NCBI GenBank assembly: GCA_019787685.1
Contig: JAHNUO010000019.1
Coordinates: forward strand, 579,218-643,217
Direction of reading: 5' to 3'
Origin: Chiua virens
Lineage: Eukaryota > Basidiomycota > Agaricomycetes > Boletales > Boletaceae
Length of the DNA stretch: 64,000 nt
Shown: in pieces, positions 44,130 through 55,964 of the stretch
How the letters are laid out: every line of letters starts with the position of its first letter
Numbering within the stretch: the stretch's first letter is position 1
The notes under the pieces: model-generated
Databases searched by the model: none
What the model was told of the DNA's origin: nothing
The model's input: the letters and a program-made list of their open reading frames with translations, nothing else
Position numbers and translations under genes: made by a program

Positions 44130-45010
44130 AAACCATGTCACTGTCTTGTCTGTTGGTCAAGGAACTGCAGATCGAAGTAGATGCCACATGTAGTCGTAGT
44201 CAGGTGTGTCCATGAATGAGAGCATGTGCATACATAAAAGCATCTTCCGTAGTTCTGGAATGTTGTATTTGTTGCAAATTTGATCAACTGCTGTCGTCTG
44301 CTTGTGTTTGAGTACTGTGGACAATTGTCATCCCTTGCAGAGACCATTCTGCAACCAAGGAAGAGATCCGGAAAGCAAGTAGATAAGCATGTAGACGAGG
44401 GACTTGAGATCATCACAGCAACCTATCTTGCCACCTAGATGACTATTGATGGAAGCAAACGCTGGCGTTCCAATGAGTCCGCATTTCTGGCAGAACGGCA
44501 CATGTTGTCCCATAGTCAGGTGACAATACTGCTTTGAGAGGTCAAAATCAGTTATAAAAATTGTCGGTGGTGGTCCAACACTGATGAGGACGTTGGATGG
44601 CTGGACATCACCATGCATGCAGCCACAGGAGTGGATATATTGAAGGGCAAACAGCTAGGAAACCATGCAAAGATGAGTGGGATAGATTAGCATGTATATG
44701 GTACTCACTAATTCGTCACCAACATGCTGGACGGTGACAAAATCAAACTTCCCTCGGGAGACAACGAGGTGTTGTAAAGACGGACCCAAGAGGTCGAGCA
44801 CTAGAACATCAAAGTTTGACTCTCAGCCAAACCAATCAATGCATGGGATGTGAATTGCTGAACCGGTGCCACCTGAGTTGTGGAGTAGTTTGAGGATGCG
44901 AGATTCCTGTTCCAGTGATGAGTGCCCATTGTGGAGAGGTTCCAGTCTGATAGCGTAGTGACGGCAGTTGATGATATTGCATGCTTTGTAAACTGTGGCT
45001 GCAAATTTCC
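44130..45010 (-). pseudogene. casein-kinase-1-like kinase relic
   Basis: Minus-strand blocks in order: VYKACNIINC and YAIRLEPL (the VAIK Lys is Arg); HSSLEQESRILKLL; WFG, a TGA stop at 44823-44825, then ES (family: GRES); VLDLLGPSLQHLV; CMHGDVQPSNVLI (HRD reads HGD); TDFDLSKQY; GLIGTPAFASINSHLG; DDLKSLVYMLIYLLSGSLPW; and a C-terminal PDYDYM. These are CK1 features, with short GT-AG introns. Loss of the VAIK Lys and an in-frame stop mean it is not an active kinase. CK1-like copies are frequent in Agaricomycete repeats. Confidence 0.75.
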
Positions 45011-45466
45011 ATCAACAAAAACCATCAAAACTTATCAGCAAACCAACCCTTGGCTGTGCAGAGTTATGTAGACTTTCAAAGAGTCACAGACTTAACAGCA
45101 AGGTACCTAGTAATGAAGAAGCCCCCAGGAATGTAAATGTCTGCACAGTTCAGAAGAGTTTAGATCAACTCTCAAGTTAGTATACCATACACAGAGTTAT
45201 GTACTCATGCACAATCCAAATTCAAGTTGTCCACATTAATTAGTGAATTGTGACTGTCAACACAATTCCATATTGAGTACTCGAGATCCAAGATCACAGC
45301 ATCATGATTATAGAAAAAGAATGACAAATGGGGATTGCATAACAGCTGGTGGGGAATCATATTGTACATCCGTGACATCACATGTGAATCAGTCCAAAAC
45401 TACCTGAAACTTGCTACTGTGGGCAATCAACCCACGTGACTGGGATGATGCCCCACTTTCGGTGGA
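45011..45466. other. spacer without recognised gene
   Basis: This 456-bp region lies between the CK1-like relic and the next relic. No domain, repeat or RNA gene is recognised. Confidence 0.4.
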
Positions 45467-47680
45467 TCAGTACCAGTGGCAAGTATATACGTATGTGACC
45501 AACATACCTGGCAGTAGATGCCCATTTGACTCGTAGCGCCTTTGTCTTTGCAGTGTGCTTTGGCAATTCATCGATTTGGCATTGCATATCGAGATAGCCA
45601 ATGAAAACCTTGGAGTAAGTAGCATAGTCAAACTGGTGGTCTTGTTAAGTGCCAGTTTGAGTATACTCATCGAGGGCAGCCCAAAGCTACAGACTAGCAT
45701 TAGTAAATGTGAGAAGACAGGGAGAAATACTCACCACAGTGGCCACTAGGCACATGGCAACCTTAGGAATCTCATGCAAAAAAACTTCAGGAAAAACCGA
45801 GTTGAGCGACAACACCAAGTAAAAGAAGCCAGTGATGAGAGCAGCTAACGCCAGATGTGCCATGTTGTTTGTAGAGCCCTGAGAGGGATATTAGATGGAT
45901 AACCCCGCAAGAACTGAATCGACCTTGTCATCAATGCCATTCCTGAGGAACTCAGCCCCTTTGATCAACATTGAAGCTTGCAATTGATTGTGCACCACAT
46001 CATGAGTAGATCCGACGTCGTAGAATTGCGGCACTATCTCACATGCCTTGGACTTGATAGTTGAACGCCATGTCATCAAAGCCTCCCACAGCTGTATTGT
46101 TGTAAGTTCAATCAAGATAGTCTCGAGATGTGCATACCAGGATGCCGAGTGGACTACAATAATTGAGCCAGTAGCCTGCTGAATCTGATGAGTTAATGCA
46201 AACTCATATAGAATAGACTTGCCTGGAGGAATGTTCTCATATCCGAGAAGAGCTTCACTAAAAATTTCAGCGGATGACACGTCAAGAAATGGAGATTGAG
46301 AGGAGAAGGGAATGTGCCGTCCTGTGCAGCTGCCTGAGAATGGCCACTGATGGCCGCAATGGTGATCTCAGTATTTCCAGCAGCAGAACCACTGTTTCTG
46401 ATGGTGAGTTGCTGCTGGTCACGAATCAAACGAAGTCGCTCTGGTGATGGAGCATGTGGGAATCCATTATGTCAATGATGAGCATGCAAGACATCTTCTC
46501 CAGATTGTCCCTGTGATTCAGCATGCAGCGCGGGATCTTGAGAAGACTTTAGTACTATCCACAAATTCATGTAATCTCACCTATGAGCGAGTCATTGAAA
46601 CGAGGATTTGCATTTCCAAACTGAGCGTCTTCCTCCTCATGATACAGCTCTAAAATTATTGTGTTAGTAAGGAACATGATTGATTAACACACACATGTGA
46701 TTCCTGTGTGATGTTGTGGGAAGACCCACTGTGTTGATCCGAGGTGTCCCTTTCTTGGACTGCAGAGCCTTATGCATGAATTTATCAGTAGTGAACTGGG
46801 AGATGAAGAGTACATACCAGGGTCACCTAAGGCTGCTTCAGCAGCCCTATCGTCTTCATCTGGAGATATTTTGTCGATTCCGGGTTCAAGGTGCTTCTCG
46901 AGCTCACAGATATGTGCCCGATGGAATATGAATTCATCATCTGGCTCAGTATCATCATTATCTATGTTGGCATGATGATAGTAAGGTGGCAGAGCGACCA
47001 GAGCTTGCATTGAATTGATGTCATGGACAGAATATGTTCTAGAAAAGAAACAAGAATGCGCTCGCTGGTTGATTTGTGAACTCCTAAGTGGCACGGGGGA
47101 AGGCATAGCGGATGGATTGCTTTGAGACAGGTGTACAGATCCGCCATGCGAAACGTGAGCCACAGAGCCTCCCCGCAAAACAGGGGCCATGGAACTTCCC
47201 TGCAAAACAGAGGGAAATGAGGAGTTGCTGCCAGGCAGAGGAACCAATCTGTCATGAAATGAGAGTGGAGGTGTTAAAGCACTGTGTGTAGATGGGAGAG
47301 CCTGAGTTGAGTCGGGAGCTGAGGGGGGAAGCTGGAAACCGAATCACGAGCCTGGCTGGGATGAATGAAATGTTAGCTTTGGCTGGGGCATTGGCATTGC
47401 TGTCTCTGCAGGAAGGATCTCGGTACACAGTTAGTTTAAGGAATAGAACAAGAATAACGAGAGTACTCACCTTATTCCCCACACTCCCTCTTGAAGAACT
47501 TTTCCACTTGGCTGACCCCTTCTCCACTATGGGGGCCATTGGGTTGAGAGGCTCGTCTGCAGTAACAATATCCATTGGCGTGACCTTAGCAACAGTCTGG
47601 GTCTGTATGTGCTTGATGTGTTGCATCTGTGCAATTTGGCCCCCGCTACCTTTGTTCAACCTTGCAGAGCATTGAGTCAA
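45467..47680 (-). pseudogene. relic resembling DUF6532-type basidiomycete proteins
   Basis: The minus strand holds a Ser/Pro-rich N-terminal part (46684-47680), then a middle part with LNLHFLTCHPLKFL. An Ala/Leu-rich helical part follows (45891-46280), then a stretch with SVFPEVFLHEIPKVAMCLVATV and LWAALDEY (about 45640-45870). The last block resembles the C-terminal helical region of DUF6532 proteins, a domain expanded in basidiomycete repeat regions. Introns appear at several joins but I could not close one frame. The assignment rests on pattern memory and is tentative. Confidence 0.35.
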
Positions 47681-48270
47681 TAGGTGGTCTGGCTGATCTG
47701 GTGAGTATGTGTCAGGTAAACTTGCAGCGATGATTGGTAGTGAATGGACTTACTGTCAGTGTTCGAGAGAGTTTGTTGAAGGGAGGTCCTTGTTTTCTTT
47801 CATGTATTAGAACCTACCACCGAATCACCAAGCTGGGGAGCCAAGTAGGTAGCCATTGGCATAGATCATTTCTTCAGGAACATTGCCATGAGATAGACTG
47901 ACAACTTTGAGGTCGAGTGTAGGTCAAGAGGGGGCGGTCTTCGTGAAGATCTCTGCCATCTTTTATACAACCACCAGGACGGGGACCTGACTTGATGTGT
48001 AAAAAGGACAGTGCATCAGCAAGACAACTTACCTCTGGATACACGTTGAACCCCACGACACGCCCTAGTAGTTATGCCGCTGCCATTTATCATGACTTGG
48101 ATGATGACTGGTGATGCGTATGATGATAGTTCATCTTCACATATGACTCATAACAAGATTTTTTTTGCTTACGTGATGTCAAATTTGGCAAGTTCAAAGT
48201 ACACTCGATAACAATGTGCGATCATACATGTAATAAATAATAAATACTACTAGTATGTAACATCCATCGC
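47681..48270. other. spacer without recognised gene
   Basis: This 590-bp region lies between two minus-strand relics. It probably holds the upstream part of the DUF6532-like relic. No domain is recognised. Confidence 0.4.
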
Positions 48271-50190
48271 TCAAACAAGCCGGCGCCAAACATTTTGCCC
48301 TTCAGAATAATAGTCAGATTGTGGGAGAGCAGGTTCCTTGTGTAAGTTTTTCCACGCTCGTTTCACATTCATCATGCCACAAGGCACTCCTTCAACAGTG
48401 TTGAAGGCATCCATGAGAACATCAATGACTGCGGCGTGAGTCAGAGGGGTATTATCAGGATCACGCGAATCTCAGATAAGCTTGTAGAGCTGGGCTACGA
48501 AGGGCTTCATTGGCTCAAAGTATGGTGTGAAATGATCAAATACCGTCTTTGATAACAATTGACCTAGTTTCTGATCATGCAAAGCCTCAATGTCACTCAT
48601 CGTCTTCGCAGACGCCCACTGCTTGAGACAAGTCTGCTCAGCAGTCTTGTGACAGCAAATCTCGTTGGGTGCCTGATAGAGCATGCAAACCCAAATGAGA
48701 ACATAGATGAGTGATTCAAGGTTGTGTGAGAATGTATGAATGAAACCAGCGGATGGTTTGGTGAACTCTTGGAGAAGGTCAATGGCCATGAATGGTATTG
48801 TACCCTAAATATTTTTAGTACTAAATGAAATGGCACGAAGTAGTTACTTACGGTGCGATCACCACTAGATACCCCTTGTTTCTTTGAGTTCAGCATAGTG
48901 GCATAATCGAAGTTGATGAGGAGTCCACATTGAAATTTCTTGTCTGCGATAATATCTTCTCGCATCCTATGCACATCTGATAGAGCAGGCCAGCGAGTTG
49001 GGCAGACATACATGAGAACGTTATTGAGGCTGATGTCACAGTGAAGAACACAGTATACGTCGACTAGAGTGTAATGGACTAATAGGGCAAAGGTTAGAGT
49101 TGATGGTTGAGAAGTAAAGTGACATACTTACCCTGAATGATATCAATGAAAACACTCACAAGTTCTTGCAAAGAACTGAAATTGACCAGGGGTTCACCAA
49201 CCGGCATCATCAAGAGATGTCGATGGATACGTGTCTCGAATGATATGTGGTGGACCAGAAATGTGGATCAGAGCAAATCTGTCATTTCATTGACAACGTC
49301 AACTTGGACTGTCCATGACTCGACCAACTCAGGAACCCTAAGCAACCCAGCGATCTTCTTCAGAATCTCCTCCTCTGTAAATTTCCTGCCATTGTGTGCC
49401 CAATAGTCCTTAATGACATACCACTTCTTCCCCGTTGTGACTAACCAGGAACTTGTTGCTCTGCCACAGATTAAGTGACTGATAAAAATGGGGTGTACAA
49501 CAGCATATGCAGTCTCACGAACATGGATTAGCCAGGCCCTCTCGATGGCAGAGCCGCTACGAGGTTGATGTAGGAACAAAGGTGACAATGTGGGATTGAT
49601 GAATGTTGTATCAAATCTGAGCACGGCAGGGTTCCCAAAGGCAAAAACATAAATGACCTGAATGAAAAGATCGGCAAACTTGTGTATATCATATCCTAAG
49701 GAATGGATAGCTCCCACACGGTCGAAGATGTGCAGGTGAAATTCCCAGTGTGTGATGGATAGGGCAGCCACGAAGCATCTAGAAGGCTGCGACATAAAGA
49801 CAGCATATGCCTTGCAGATGATATTGCACCATAACTGAGCACTGTAGACAAAGGAAGTGAGCTCGAGAAATGTTATTACATTTTTCCATGAGAAACCAGT
49901 TTGTGGATCAGGTTGCCCACAAAAGATGAATTGGGCTTGACAGAAAGTTGAGAATTCTCTATTGGTCTTGTGGCATACTGCAAGGACCATAGGCGTAATG
50001 GATGGGTTGATTTTGCCTCCTTGGCCAACAATCATGTAATGGGACATCTGGTCCCCCACCCCTCAGGACCAGATTACCATCTGCATGCTGATCCGGAGGA
50101 GCTGGAAATGATACAACGATTTGGTTGAGCCAGGCAGCAATGCTCGACTCTTCAGAATCAACAAGAGGAAAGACAGTCACCTCAATAGTC
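48271..50190 (-). pseudogene. FunK1-type fungal protein kinase, decayed
   Basis: Exons about 49132-50190, 48852-49078 and 48271-48804 (GT-AG introns of 53 and 47 nt) give most of a FunK1 kinase. The blocks are: an N-terminal WLNQIVVSF, VITFLELTS, HLHIFDRVGAIHS, GRATSSWLV, YVIKDYW, HCDISLNNVL, LLINFDYAT, GTIPFMAIDLL and a C-terminal DVLMDAFN tail. FunK1 kinases are a fungal-specific expansion. Here the DFG-equivalent reads NFD, and two in-frame TGA stops (48472-48474 and 49268-49270) interrupt otherwise open frames. It is probably not expressed as an active kinase. Confidence 0.8.
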
Positions 50191-50282
50191 TCCTGGAGGT
50201 ATCAGAAATGATGATCATGTAATGAGTTCCTGACAGAAGGAAGAGTATTCTGGACTCGTACCTATATGGAGGTGTTGGGAAT

Positions 50283-50717
50283 TGTTACGATACCAACTTT
50301 TCCTCACTTCTCAAACCCTACATTCAACTTATTCTAAACCATAAACGCCTCATGACAAGGCTGTCCAAAGGATCATATCCGATTGGCTGCCACAATAACA
50401 CAGCACACATCACCTCATGTCCTTATCTATTCATTTCCCTTATCACTGACTCATCAACGGCCAGTGGCAAGGCTATGCTTCTTATCTATGACCTCATACT
50501 GACTCACACCTTATCACTCCAATAGAATGCATTTGCTTATCTACGTAGTTCATACTCAGATTGGAGACCTCCGATTATCCATGTAGTATATAAACCCCTG
50601 AATGGACAGCCGAGAGCTCTACAAAGTTCTCTTGGTTGTCCGCCTCTCATATGGACTGAACCCCCTCTCACTTCATCCACTACACTTTACAGTCTAGATT
50701 TGTTCTAGGTTGTTTCA
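50283..50717 (+). mobile_element. solo LTR (family 2) with perfect target duplication
   Basis: These 435 bp run from TGTTACGATACC to TTGTTTCA. They are flanked by GGAAT at 50278-50282 and 50718-50722. A TATA-like tagtatataaac lies at about 50585-50596, likely the LTR promoter. It matches the minus-strand copy at 35475-35924. It sits just upstream of the FunK1 relic's visible 5' end. Confidence 0.92.
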
Positions 50718-50722
50718 GGAAT

Positions 50723-51419
50723 GGTGTGTGTGATGGGCTCTCGTCTACGTGAGGAGTTTTGAAGTTGTAGAAGAGGCGGCAGCAGACTGCTTGGATTGGG
50801 TTTGGACCGGTGCCACTTGGTTTGGACTGGCGCTTGCTTGTGTGAGTGAGTAATTCGGCAGAGTCAGCGACTCCAGCCGACAGAGGCGCCAGCTAACGCA
50901 ATGCGGACAGGAATCAGAGGGGATCCCCAGGACACCATCAAGAAAAGTGGTGTTTGTGTTTCTGTCTTAAATATTGCAAGCCTTGATGTGGGAGAGGTTT
51001 TTTGAGAGCAGAGAGCTGGTACCAGAATACAATGTAGCTGTCTTGAAGTTTGTGACCAGCGTGTTCATGTATCAAGACATTCTCAAGGTCGTGGGCAAGC
51101 TCCGCATCAATGGTAGTGGCCTGAAGATTCTGCCGTCTAGCGGAACCGAGGACATTTTAACACACAAGGGAGTGATGGAATGTTCAGTGACCGCATTTTT
51201 GATGGGGAGTGGCAAGCATTCCACCTCAGGAAGCTTGATGTTTTGAGGGAGACTATGATACTTCGAAAAAAAAAACTTGACATACTAGTACATGACATAT
51301 ATATAAGAACCGGCCCTAACGACAAATAATAACATTCTATGTCCATGCAATATCATTCATCATGCAGCGTGTACTAAGTATCATTGGACAGAGATCATAG
51401 ATCTGCTTGTTCCAATAGT
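50723..51419. other. no recognised gene
   Basis: A 90-codon plus-strand frame at 50974-51246 has no recognised domain. Repeated ggactggcgc/ggaccggtgcc-like words near 50790-50880 could be subterminal motifs of the Plavaka element that starts about here. I could not define its terminus. Confidence 0.35.
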
Positions 51420-53185
51420 GGTTTAGCCAAAACTCATTTGATAGCTTGTGACTGGTGTGCTTGGTGAGGTGAGAATTTGCATTTTTCCAAAATGTAGAAC
51501 CAGATGAACAGGAGAACGGAGATAGGATACTGGGAGGACATCACCAATCCGATCTCCATTGATTCTTGTTGCACACTTGAGAGCATGGAGACCTGCTGCA
51601 TTATGTCTGTGTATGCCCAAGGGTTGGTGGAGTAACCATTGAAGCATTGCACATAGGTGAGGAATTCATCTGTACCAAGCATACGAAAAACAATTCGAAG
51701 TTGAACAACTACATGTCCTAAACATGTGATCATCGAGTGTATGATCAGATATAAGCAGTCAGACCCACCATTCAGACCACTTGAAGGCCAATCACTCTTG
51801 GCGTGTGTGCTGAAAATAGCACTATCGTAAAGCCCATGGGGATGCTCTTGTGAAGGAGGAGCAATATTCATAGTTTGAGTGGGCTTGACCACTGCGGTAT
51901 CATGATAATTTCGTGTTTGGACACAAATCTTTGTCCAGATTTGAATCCTGCGGAAGGTAGGCTGGAATTGGAAGGAAGCATGTCTCTGGCCGCTGATGCT
52001 ATGTTCTATGCCATTTGTGCAACGATCAAGATAATTGTGAATTGCTGGGCAGAGGTCAGTAGCTCGAAGAGAGTGGTAGCTTCTTCAATGGTCATCCGGT
52101 GATGCGGTTTAATGGCGAGATGGATTGCAGTTGTGCCTGACATGAATGTGCATCTCGGGTGTGGTGCTTTGTTTGATGTATTGTTGATGAGTGTGTTGGC
52201 CACCTTAAAGTAGTTGAGGACCTTGCATGTAGGAGAGTAATAGAGCATGCTGTCAATCTTCTCATTGTCAGGTTCATGGTCCTTGTTGTCAGCAGGATCA
52301 TTGTCGTCCTCAGTATGGTGGTGGGAGGAAGCGATTGCTGTAGCCAAATCAAACCTGAAGCACCTTTCAGAGTGGTCAAGGTGGCAGGTGATCTGGGCAT
52401 AATAATTTTGATTGTTTCCCACACGTGCAGGATTCTTGATTTCCATCACATGAGCATGTTTGGTGATGTCTGTGGACCATTGCATGGGGGTGCCTGATGC
52501 ACGGATGGAGGGCACAACATGTTGCATGAGTTTGAGCTTCGGGATTTGGAAATGCTCAGAACATCCACCAGCAGATATGATAGCATCCTTGTAAGAGTGA
52601 AACGTGGCCAATGCAGCATCAAGCTTGTCCAATGCTTGCTCATTGAAGATAGGCATCTGAGCAAGGTAACGAAAATCTAACAGAGCACAGATAGTGGCAA
52701 GGAAGTGGAGAGGTACTGCACCTGCAATGTAGTGTCGAGATCCCATCACTGAATGCACGATAGCTGACCGGTGGTTGCAGTAGACTGAACTGATAGTCAA
52801 TTTCAACTGCCCCAATAACTGAAATACACCACTGCGTGTCATGGTCCCAAGACATCCGGAAAAAATAGTGAAGTGGCTCAATTTTCAAGAAATAAGCTGG
52901 GTTTGATGAAGGCCAGTCCCTCCAAAAAGGTTCATGAATGCCATTGAGCCCTTGGGATTTTGTTGCCTTGAGAAAAGCAGTAAAATCGTCAGGGTCAGCT
53001 TGACTACAGATTTCATTGATGGCATGGAGAGTATGCTTAGCAGATCGGGGATTGTAATGTTTGCATCGCCGAACTGCTTGTAGGTGGCAGTTGACATGGG
53101 GGATGACCTTGGGCTGTGCATGACAGCAGACTCTGCTCTGGTGTGTCTGCAATGTCCCCAGCAAGAGGTGTATAACAATACTGTA

Positions 53186-53400
53186 CAGTGACCTCAAAAA
53201 CCCTTTCCATGCTAACCGCAACTGCAGTGCGCGAAGCGCACTGCCAGACACTGTGGAAATCTTGCTTAGCTTTGGTGGAGTTATAATAGCACTTACTCTC
53301 AGCTACAAATCAGCCCCTAAGAGCATGTGATTTGGTTCACACGCCATTAAGATATGATCATTTTGAAACAGCCATGTCATAGAAAGGGTTTTGAGCTTTT
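53186..53400 (+). repeat. left inverted repeat of the Tc1/mariner element
   Basis: These 215 bp match 54565-54776 in reverse complement with few mismatches. The outer end cctcaaaaaccctttccat recurs at the inner end as its own reverse complement (at-gaaagggttttgag), so each arm is bounded by an inverted pair of about 20 bp. Confidence 0.9.
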
Positions 53401-54564
53401 GAAATTACAAGGGTATTTGGATATTATTAGTACTTGGTATTGCCTCCTTTGGCTTTAAGCACTGCCTGAACCCTCCTAGGCATGCTCTCAATCAATTTCT
53501 GACACTCCTCAACTGGTATCCTCTCCCACTCCATCTGAACTCTTTCCCACAACTCATGAATTCCATTAGGAGGGTTTTCATGCTCTGCAAGCCTCCTTTT
53601 AAGCCATCCCCAGAGACGTTCTATAGGGTTTAGGTCAGGAGACTGTGCAGCCAACCCATGGTATCAAATTCCTGCTCCTCTAGCCATTCTTGACCTTCTT
53701 GCAGGTGTCCTTGGGATCATTGTCTTGCTGAAAATGGTATCAGGAGATGAAACCATAATACTCCAATGTTTGCTTCAGCTCATCCTTCAAAATCTAAGGT
53801 AGAGGGTCCCCATCCATCCTACCATCAATCTTGGAAGCAAATCCAACACTCTCCCAAGCCATACAGTCCCACATCATCAGAGAACCTCCCCAAACTTGAG
53901 GGTCCCATTTACCAGCCTATCACTCAGCTCCTCACCTGACCTCTTCCAAGCCCATTTATGCCCATCTGACCCTAGGCGATTGATTTTGGTCTCATCAGAC
54001 CATATACCTTCTCCAGTCCTCTATAGTCCAATCCTTGTGGGCATAAGCAAAATCCAAATAATGCCTAGCAGAGAGAATAGGGTGTTTGGACTTGACCACA
54101 GCCTTCATACCAGATTTCTTCAAATGAGATGAACTATACTGGCAGAGAGAGGTTCATTAATGATATTGGAGAGAGCTTTGGTCACTTGGACAGCATTTTC
54201 AGCTCTGCCAGAGGTAATAAGGTACTGGGCATGGCAAATGTTGGCAGGAGAAAGCTTGGAAGGACAACCTCCAATAGCTTTGGAAGGGTAGAACGCTTCT
54301 TGGAGCGAAGTTTGGATATAGCAAAAGGGCTGAGACCAGTTTGCTTGGAAATGGCTTTACCAGAGTGGCCAGCAACAAGCAAAGAAAGAATAGTGTTTTG
54401 CTGAGTGAGAGAGAGGGATTTAACCATGATAGTAGTTGAGAATTAAGAAGTGTATGAACTTTTTAAAACTCAGACATGCTATTTACATGTATATCCTTGT
54501 TTGCATTAACAAATAATGACAAATATTGAATGATTTAATTGAGATCCTAATTATCATGTCAAAA

Positions 54565-54776
54565 GCTCAAAAACCCTTTCCATGACATAGCTATTTCAAA
54601 ATGATCATATCTTAACAGCATGTGAACCAAATCACATGATCTTGGGGGCTGATTTGTAGCTGAGAGTAAGTGCTACTTATAACTCCACCAAAGCTAAGCA
54701 AGATTCCCACAGTGTCTGGCAGTGCGCTTCGTGCACTGCAGTTGTGGTTATATGGAAAGGGTTTTTGAGGTCACTG
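54565..54776 (-). repeat. right inverted repeat of the Tc1/mariner element
   Basis: Reverse complement of the left arm. The outer end atggaaagggtttttgaggtcactg and the inner gctcaaaaaccctttccatgac form the same inverted pair as in the left arm. Confidence 0.9.
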
Positions 54777-55964
54777 TAAGTTCCCAAGAGGATCATTCAT
54801 GATCACTCCGATGGCCACGGCAATCTTCAGTGGCGCGAGTACCAAATCAAGGCAGTGGTGGAATAACCGGTCGGACAGAAGCAAGCGGATATGTGACTTC
54901 TGGTATATGAATGAGGGGACTGGGAGCAGGGCAAGTAACAGGTGGGCATGAAGGGAGCCCTTGCTACAAATATCTGAAGAGATGTTGGCAAGGCTCAGAA
55001 GGAGGGGATGTGCAACACAATTACCAGAGATTACGGAGATGTTTGTCTTGTCTGATGACAAGAAGACACCTAAAAGTGTCGCACCCTCAGGCAGTGAAAT
55101 AAGCATATACCTCGAAAGTATGTGACTACAAACTTACCTGGAGTTCCCATGTGTGTTCGCCCATGAGCCATTCATTGTATACACATGAAAGTCGAGCAGC
55201 GGTTGACCACACTTTTCTGGTGACAAAATCACTGTGACACTCAAAATGAGGGTGACTGAGAATGGTTTTGCAGGCATTCAACTGGATCTCAGTAGAAGAG
55301 GGTAACAGATCGCTTTGTTGGATGCATGGGGTGTATAACTTGTGAGCGCCAATGAGGACCAGAGGGTAAGAGTTCGGTGAAATGACGCAATTCCCTTGCA
55401 GTTATAAATGAGATCAGGAGCTGTTTAATCTGTAGATATTTACCGATCAGTTGCGAGTAATAACGTCGGTCAATGCACTCACCAACTGCAAAGAGAGAAA
55501 GCTGTCGATCACAGCTATGCTCAGACGAGATCGCAGCAGCCATGATGCAAGCTGCCAGTCTTGTTGTGAGGCAAACAGATAGTATAAATTCTCTTTTCGC
55601 AACTCTGTATTCGTCAGAAAAAAACTGGTCCATGAAGTGTTGCCATGTGGATAGCTCTGGGGATGCGCCTGGAAACTCTTCAATGTTTCCTGGGTGCGTT
55701 TCAACAGAGTCTGAGGAGCCCAATGGATCAAAGTCTGAGTTCCGTGGGTGATCATTGTCAATGTCCATCGGGTCATCTATGTAGTTGTGTCATGGTGATG
55801 ATACAATTGTAATTCCATGGAATGATCTAAGCCAATCACATAACAAATAATGGTCCCACTGATGTAAGGTCCTGTCCAGTATGTCATCAAGTTTGAAAAA
55901 TTTGAACCAGCTAAGTTCCTCTCGTCAGCTGCTTGTGTCACATGACTTGGAGATATGATCACCT

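Larger units (their letters stand above)
53186..54776 (-). mobile_element. Tc1/mariner element inserted in the Plavaka gene
   Basis: The 1591-bp element has long inverted repeats (about 53186-53400 and 54565-54776), flanked by TA at 53184-53185 and 54777-54778. The minus-strand transposase has an N-terminal helix-turn-helix (54182-54427). A degenerate middle follows, with WDCMAWESVGFASKIDGR and FQQDNDPKDT, and a C-terminal AQSPDLNPIERLW block (53427-53654), giving a DD-E triad. Frameshifts in the middle show this copy is inactive. With the element and one TA removed, the host transposase frame reads through NLQYCYTP as in the family. Confidence 0.93.
51420..55770 (-). mobile_element. Plavaka-type CACTA transposon, split by a Tc1/mariner element
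   Basis: Minus-strand blocks in order: ELLPSGPHWRSQVIHP (about 55330); LPEGATLLGVFLSSDKTNIS (55050-55106); SLANISSDI; DRLFHHCLDLVLAPLK; NDPLGNLQ, then the Tc1/mariner insertion, then CYTPLAGDIADTPEQ; SQADPDDFTAFLK; PFWRDWP; SWDHDTQWCISVIGAVEIDYQFS; LDFRYLAQMP; VVPSIRASGTPMQWSTD; and RVGNNQNYYAQITCHLD (about 52390). These match the Plavaka transposase family of Agaricomycetes. Stops and shifts are moderate. Terminal inverted repeats were not identified. Confidence 0.8.
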
